A stretch of 64,000 nucleotides of DNA from Sphingomonas astaxanthinifaciens DSM 22298 (GTDB lineage Bacteria > Pseudomonadota > Alphaproteobacteria > Sphingomonadales > Sphingomonadaceae), in contig NZ_JONN01000001.1 of the NCBI RefSeq assembly GCF_000711715.1, positions 2,046,501 through 2,110,500 on the forward strand, read 5' to 3'. A program made the position numbers and the translations under genes. The stretch's first letter is position 1. Each line of letters opens with the position of its first letter. This document shows positions 61,100-64,000 of this stretch, piece by piece. Under the pieces are notes generated by a model that saw only the letters and a program-made list of their open reading frames with translations, did not search any database and had not been told where the DNA came from.

Positions 61100-61654
61100 A
61101 TGGCGGAGCCGGGCTCCCCTTCGGTCCTCGCCGAGCGGCTGCTCGACCGCTCGGACATCGACATCGGCGAGGAGGAACGGCGGGTCCTCGCGGCGATCGC
61201 GGCGGGCACCGCCAGCAGCCGCGACGTCAATGACGAGGCGACCGCGCAGGCGAGCTTCGGCGATCGCCTCTCCGACCGGGTCGCCGCGGTCGGGGGCAGC
61301 TGGAGCTTCATCATCGCCTTCGCGCTGGTGCTGTTCGGCTGGATGCTGCTCAACAGCGAAATCCTCAAGCGGGTCGGGCTCGCCTTCGACCCTTATCCCT
61401 ACATCTTCCTCAATCTGATGCTCTCGACGCTCGCCGCCATCCAGGCGCCGATCATCATGATGAGCCAGAATCGGCAGGCGTCCAAGGACCGGCTGGCGGC
61501 GCAGCTCGACTATGAGACCAACCTCCGCGCCGAGCTCGAGCTGCTGCGCCTCCACCACAAGGTCGACGAACTGCTTGCCGCGCGGGCGCAGAGCGAGCTC
61601 AGGGAGCTTCACGACAAGATTGACCGCCTGCTCGCCGACAAGGGGCCCGATTGA
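61100..61654 (+). CDS. DUF1003 membrane protein
   Basis: A 184-residue protein with a soluble start, two membrane helices (SFIIAFALVLFGWMLL and a second in YIFLNLMLSTLAAIQAPII) and a C-terminal coiled coil. The MMSQNRQASKDR stretch after the second helix is typical of DUF1003. Its function is unknown. Confidence 0.9.
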   Translation: MAEPGSPSVLAERLLDRSDIDIGEEERRVLAAIAAGTASSRDVNDEATAQASFGDRLSDRVAAVGGSWSFIIAFALVLFGWMLLNSEILKRVGLAFDPYPYIFLNLMLSTLAAIQAPIIMMSQNRQASKDRLAAQLDYETNLRAELELLRLHHKVDELLAARAQSELRELHDKIDRLLADKGPD

Positions 61655-61709
61655 GCCCGGGGCTCCAACTGGCTAGAGGCGCGGGCGAACCTTTCCAAGC
61701 GGGACACCC

Positions 61710-62453
61710 ATGGCCGGCCATTCCAAATTCAAGAACATCATGCACCGCAAGGGCGCGCAGGACAAAAAGCGCTCGGGCATGTTCTCCAAGCTGAGCCGCG
61801 AAATCACCGTCGCGGCCAAGATGGGCCTGCCCGATCCCGACATGAACCCGCGCCTGCGCGCCGCGGTCAACGCCGCCAAGGCGCAGTCGATGCCCAAGGA
61901 CAATATCCAGCGCGCGATCGATAAGGCGAGCAAGGGCGACGCGGAGAATTACGAGGAAGTCCGCTACGAGGGCTATGGCCCCAATGGCGTGGCGATCATC
62001 GTCGAGGCGCTGACCGACAACCGCAACCGCACCGCGACCAATGTCCGCACCGCTTTCTCCAAGAACGGCGGCAACCTCGGCGCCAGCGGCAGCGTCTCCC
62101 ACGGCTTCGAGCGGCTCGGCCTGATCGAATATCCGGCCAGCGTCGGTGACGAGGACAAGGTCATGGAAGCCGCGATCGAGGCCGGCGCCGACGACGTGCA
62201 GAGCGACGAGGACGGCCACCAGATCTGGACCCAGACCGACGGCATGCACGATGTCGCGAAAGCGCTCGAGGCGGCGCTCGGCGAGGCCTCGGCGGTCAAG
62301 CTGGCGTGGAAGCCGACCCTCACCACCGAGGTCACCGGCGATGCGGTCGCCAGCCTGATGAAGCTGGTCGACGCGCTCGAGGACGATGACGACGTCCAGA
62401 CCGTCTGGGGCAATTACGACATCTCGGACGACGAGCTGGCGAAGCTCGGCTGA
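61710..62453 (+). CDS. yebC: YebC/PmpR-family protein
   Basis: A 247-residue protein starting [20 protein letters not shown]. The three-domain YebC fold is visible: [39 protein letters not shown] and the end [13 protein letters not shown]. Members act as transcription regulators or, as shown more recently, ribosome helpers at proline stretches. It directly precedes ruvC, a common arrangement. Confidence 0.95.
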   Translation: MAGHSKFKNIMHRKGAQDKKRSGMFSKLSREITVAAKMGLPDPDMNPRLRAAVNAAKAQSMPKDNIQRAIDKASKGDAENYEEVRYEGYGPNGVAIIVEALTDNRNRTATNVRTAFSKNGGNLGASGSVSHGFERLGLIEYPASVGDEDKVMEAAIEAGADDVQSDEDGHQIWTQTDGMHDVAKALEAALGEASAVKLAWKPTLTTEVTGDAVASLMKLVDALEDDDDVQTVWGNYDISDDELAKLG

Positions 62454-62464
62454 GCGCCCAAGCA

Positions 62465-62950
62465 ATGATCATCCTCGGCCTCGATCCGTCCCTGTCCTCC
62501 TGCGGCTGGGGCGTGATCCGGGCCGAGGGCAACCGGCTGACCCATGTCGCCAACGGGCAGGTCAAGACCAAGCCGAGCGCGCCGATGCCCGAGCGGCTGG
62601 CGGAAATCGCGCGGGCGATCGACGCGATCCTCGCCGAACATCGCCCCGTCGCGGCCGCGGCCGAGGAAGTGTTCGTCAACCAGAACCCCGCTTCTACCCT
62701 CAAGCTCGCGCAGGCGCGCGGGGTGGTGCTGATGTGCATGGGCCGCGCCGGGCTCGCGGTCGGCGAATATGCGCCGAGCCTCGTCAAGAAGGCGGTGGTC
62801 GGCACCGGCGGCGCGTCCAAGGACCAGGTTCACGCGATGGTGAAGATCCTGCTTCCCGGCACGAAGATCGCCGGCGAGGACGCCTCCGATGCCCTCGCCG
62901 TGGCGATCACGCATGCGCATCATCTGGCCACGGCGAGGCGCGTCGGCTGA
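62465..62950 (+). CDS. ruvC: Holliday junction endonuclease RuvC
   Basis: A 161-residue resolvase that cuts four-way junctions. Catalytic acids are Asp in [15 protein letters not shown], Glu in [11 protein letters not shown] and the terminal Asp pair in [16 protein letters not shown]. The start is 11 bases after yebC. The usual partner ruvA begins about 1 kb further on, past an opposed gene. Confidence 0.95.
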   Translation: MIILGLDPSLSSCGWGVIRAEGNRLTHVANGQVKTKPSAPMPERLAEIARAIDAILAEHRPVAAAAEEVFVNQNPASTLKLAQARGVVLMCMGRAGLAVGEYAPSLVKKAVVGTGGASKDQVHAMVKILLPGTKIAGEDASDALAVAITHAHHLATARRVG

Positions 62951-62953
62951 GGC

Positions 62954-63829
62954 TCAGGCCTCGGCGTCGGCCAGCTGGGCGTGGCGCTCGCCCACCTCGC
63001 GGCCCTCGACAAAGGCGAGGAGGTCGGCGTTGATCACGTCGGCGTGGGTGGTCGCCATGCCGTGCGGGAAGCCCGGGTAGATCTTGATCCGGCCGTCCTT
63101 GAGCATCGTGATCGAACGCAGCGCCGAGATCCGGTAGGGCACGATCTGGTCGTCGTCGCCATGCATGACGAAGACCGGCACCTCGATCTTCCTGAGGTCG
63201 TCCGAGAAATCGGTCTCCGAAAAGGCCTTGATGCAGTCATACTGGGCCTTGATCCCGCCCATCATGCCCTGCCGCCACCAGTTGCGGATGACGCCTTCGA
63301 TCGGCTGCACGCCCTCGCGGTTGAAGCCGTAGAACGGCCCCGAGGCGACATCGAGATAGGTCTGGGCGCGATTGGCCGCGACGCCCGCGCGATAGCCATC
63401 GAAGGCCTCCATCGGGACGCCCTCGGGATTGTCCTCGCCGACCAGCATCCGCGGCGGCACCGCGCCGAGGATCGCCGCCCTCGCGACCCGCCCCGGCTCG
63501 GCCCGAGCGACATAATGGACGACCTCGCCGCCGCCGGTCGAATGACCGACATGGACGGCGTTGCGAAGATCGAGATGCGCGGCCAGCTCGATCAGGTCGG
63601 CGGCATAGGTGTCCATCTCGTTGCCGTGGGACGTCTCGTCCGACCGGCCGTGCCCGCGACGGTCGTGGGCGATCACCCGGTAGCCCTTGTTCAGGAAGAA
63701 CATGACCTGCGCGTCCCAGTCGTCGGCGCTGAGCGGCCAGCCGTGATGGAAGGCGATCGGCTGGGCGTCCTTGGGCCCCAGGTCCTTGAAGAAGATGCTC
63801 GTCCCGTCGCTGGTCGTGAACCTCGGCAT
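62954..63829 (-). CDS. alpha/beta hydrolase, chloroperoxidase-like
   Basis: A 291-residue protein opening MPRFTTSDGTSIFFKDLGPK. It has the oxyanion phrase AFHHGWPLSADDWD, nucleophile elbow VGHSTGGGE (Ser), Asp in MHGDDDQIVP and His in PGFPHGMATTH, the pattern of cofactor-free haloperoxidase-type esterases. AAGGAG before the ATG at 63829 fixes the start. It lies between ruvC and ruvA on the other strand, with only three bases to the ruvC stop. Confidence 0.9.
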   Translation of the reverse strand: MPRFTTSDGTSIFFKDLGPKDAQPIAFHHGWPLSADDWDAQVMFFLNKGYRVIAHDRRGHGRSDETSHGNEMDTYAADLIELAAHLDLRNAVHVGHSTGGGEVVHYVARAEPGRVARAAILGAVPPRMLVGEDNPEGVPMEAFDGYRAGVAANRAQTYLDVASGPFYGFNREGVQPIEGVIRNWWRQGMMGGIKAQYDCIKAFSETDFSDDLRKIEVPVFVMHGDDDQIVPYRISALRSITMLKDGRIKIYPGFPHGMATTHADVINADLLAFVEGREVGERHAQLADAEA

Positions 63830-63961
63830 GACATGCTCCTTTCGCTTGGGCCCCACCCCGGCGACTCGTCGCTCAAGCACCATAACATGTCGGGCACCGA
63901 ACATTGTGACAGATGCCGTGGGGCCTCGACGACATGGGGGACAGCCCGCTACGAACCGCTG

Positions 63962-64000
63962 ATGATCGCCCGCCTCGCCGGCAGCCTCGTCGAAACCCAT
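63962..64000 (+). CDS. ruvA: Holliday junction helicase subunit RuvA, 5' end only
   Basis: The last 39 bases encode MIARLAGSLVETH, which matches the invariant RuvA start (MIxxLxGxLxE). The frame is open to the window edge. Together with ruvC about 1 kb upstream the identity is likely, although only 13 codons are visible. Confidence 0.7.
   Translation, partial: MIARLAGSLVETH

Overview
The window is GC-rich, densely packed chromosomal DNA that looks like an alphaproteobacterium of the order Sphingomonadales. The pointers are the block rpmF-plsX-fabH-ihfA-merR, a class I lysyl-tRNA synthetase, a GapR (DUF2312) protein, RcnB and DUF885 proteins, a bacterial transglutaminase-like cysteine protease beside a type I secretion system, and a short palindromic repeat of a type common in sphingomonads. 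The order is inferred from gene content and no genus is claimed. No rRNA, tRNA, CRISPR array, prophage or insertion sequence was seen.

Layout. 1-19496 is a cell-surface adhesion locus. A TPR-sulfotransferase (cut by the left edge) is divergent from a 3593-residue repeat adhesin. The adhesin is followed by TolC, ABC and HlyD components of a type I exporter, with a SleB-type cell-wall hydrolase between the ABC and HlyD genes, and by a convergent LapG-like periplasmic protease. No LapD-like c-di-GMP receptor is in the window. 19562-31883 is a mixed region: an alpha/beta hydrolase, an orphan 2Fe-2S subunit, RcnB and DUF885 proteins, an orphan soluble globin-coupled chemotaxis transducer, M24 and S41 peptidases around an AsnC/Lrp regulator with a clear palindrome, and lysS. 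It ends in two low-GC small exported-protein genes separated and flanked by three copies of one palindromic repeat.

31936-37880 holds a Rad3/XPD-type helicase and the rpmF-plsX-fabH-ihfA-merR block (ribosomal protein, phospholipid and fatty acid initiation, nucleoid protein, regulator). 37883-44647 holds an MBL hydrolase, an S9 peptidase and an M19 dipeptidase that look co-transcribed, a PabB-PabC fusion for folate synthesis, a PdeM-type phosphoesterase and an exoribonuclease. 44722-50213 holds an M20-like protein with altered metal ligands, an Lhr-like DEXH helicase apparently starting at CTG, and an MBL exonuclease. With PdeM these are three of the four parts of the ligase-associated DNA repair set; the ATP-dependent ligase is absent here.

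50224-52429 is pccB, a two-helix membrane protein and methylmalonyl-CoA epimerase with 4-base overlaps (propionyl-CoA use). 52683-57220 encodes two fused sugar enzymes, glycosyltransferase-UDP-galactopyranose mutase and GH1-glycosidase-RmlD reductase, probably for a surface polysaccharide. The right end holds a histidine phosphatase, NAD(P)HX dehydratase, pyruvate kinase, gapR, YbjQ and DUF1003 proteins, yebC, ruvC, an opposed alpha/beta hydrolase, and the first 13 codons of ruvA.
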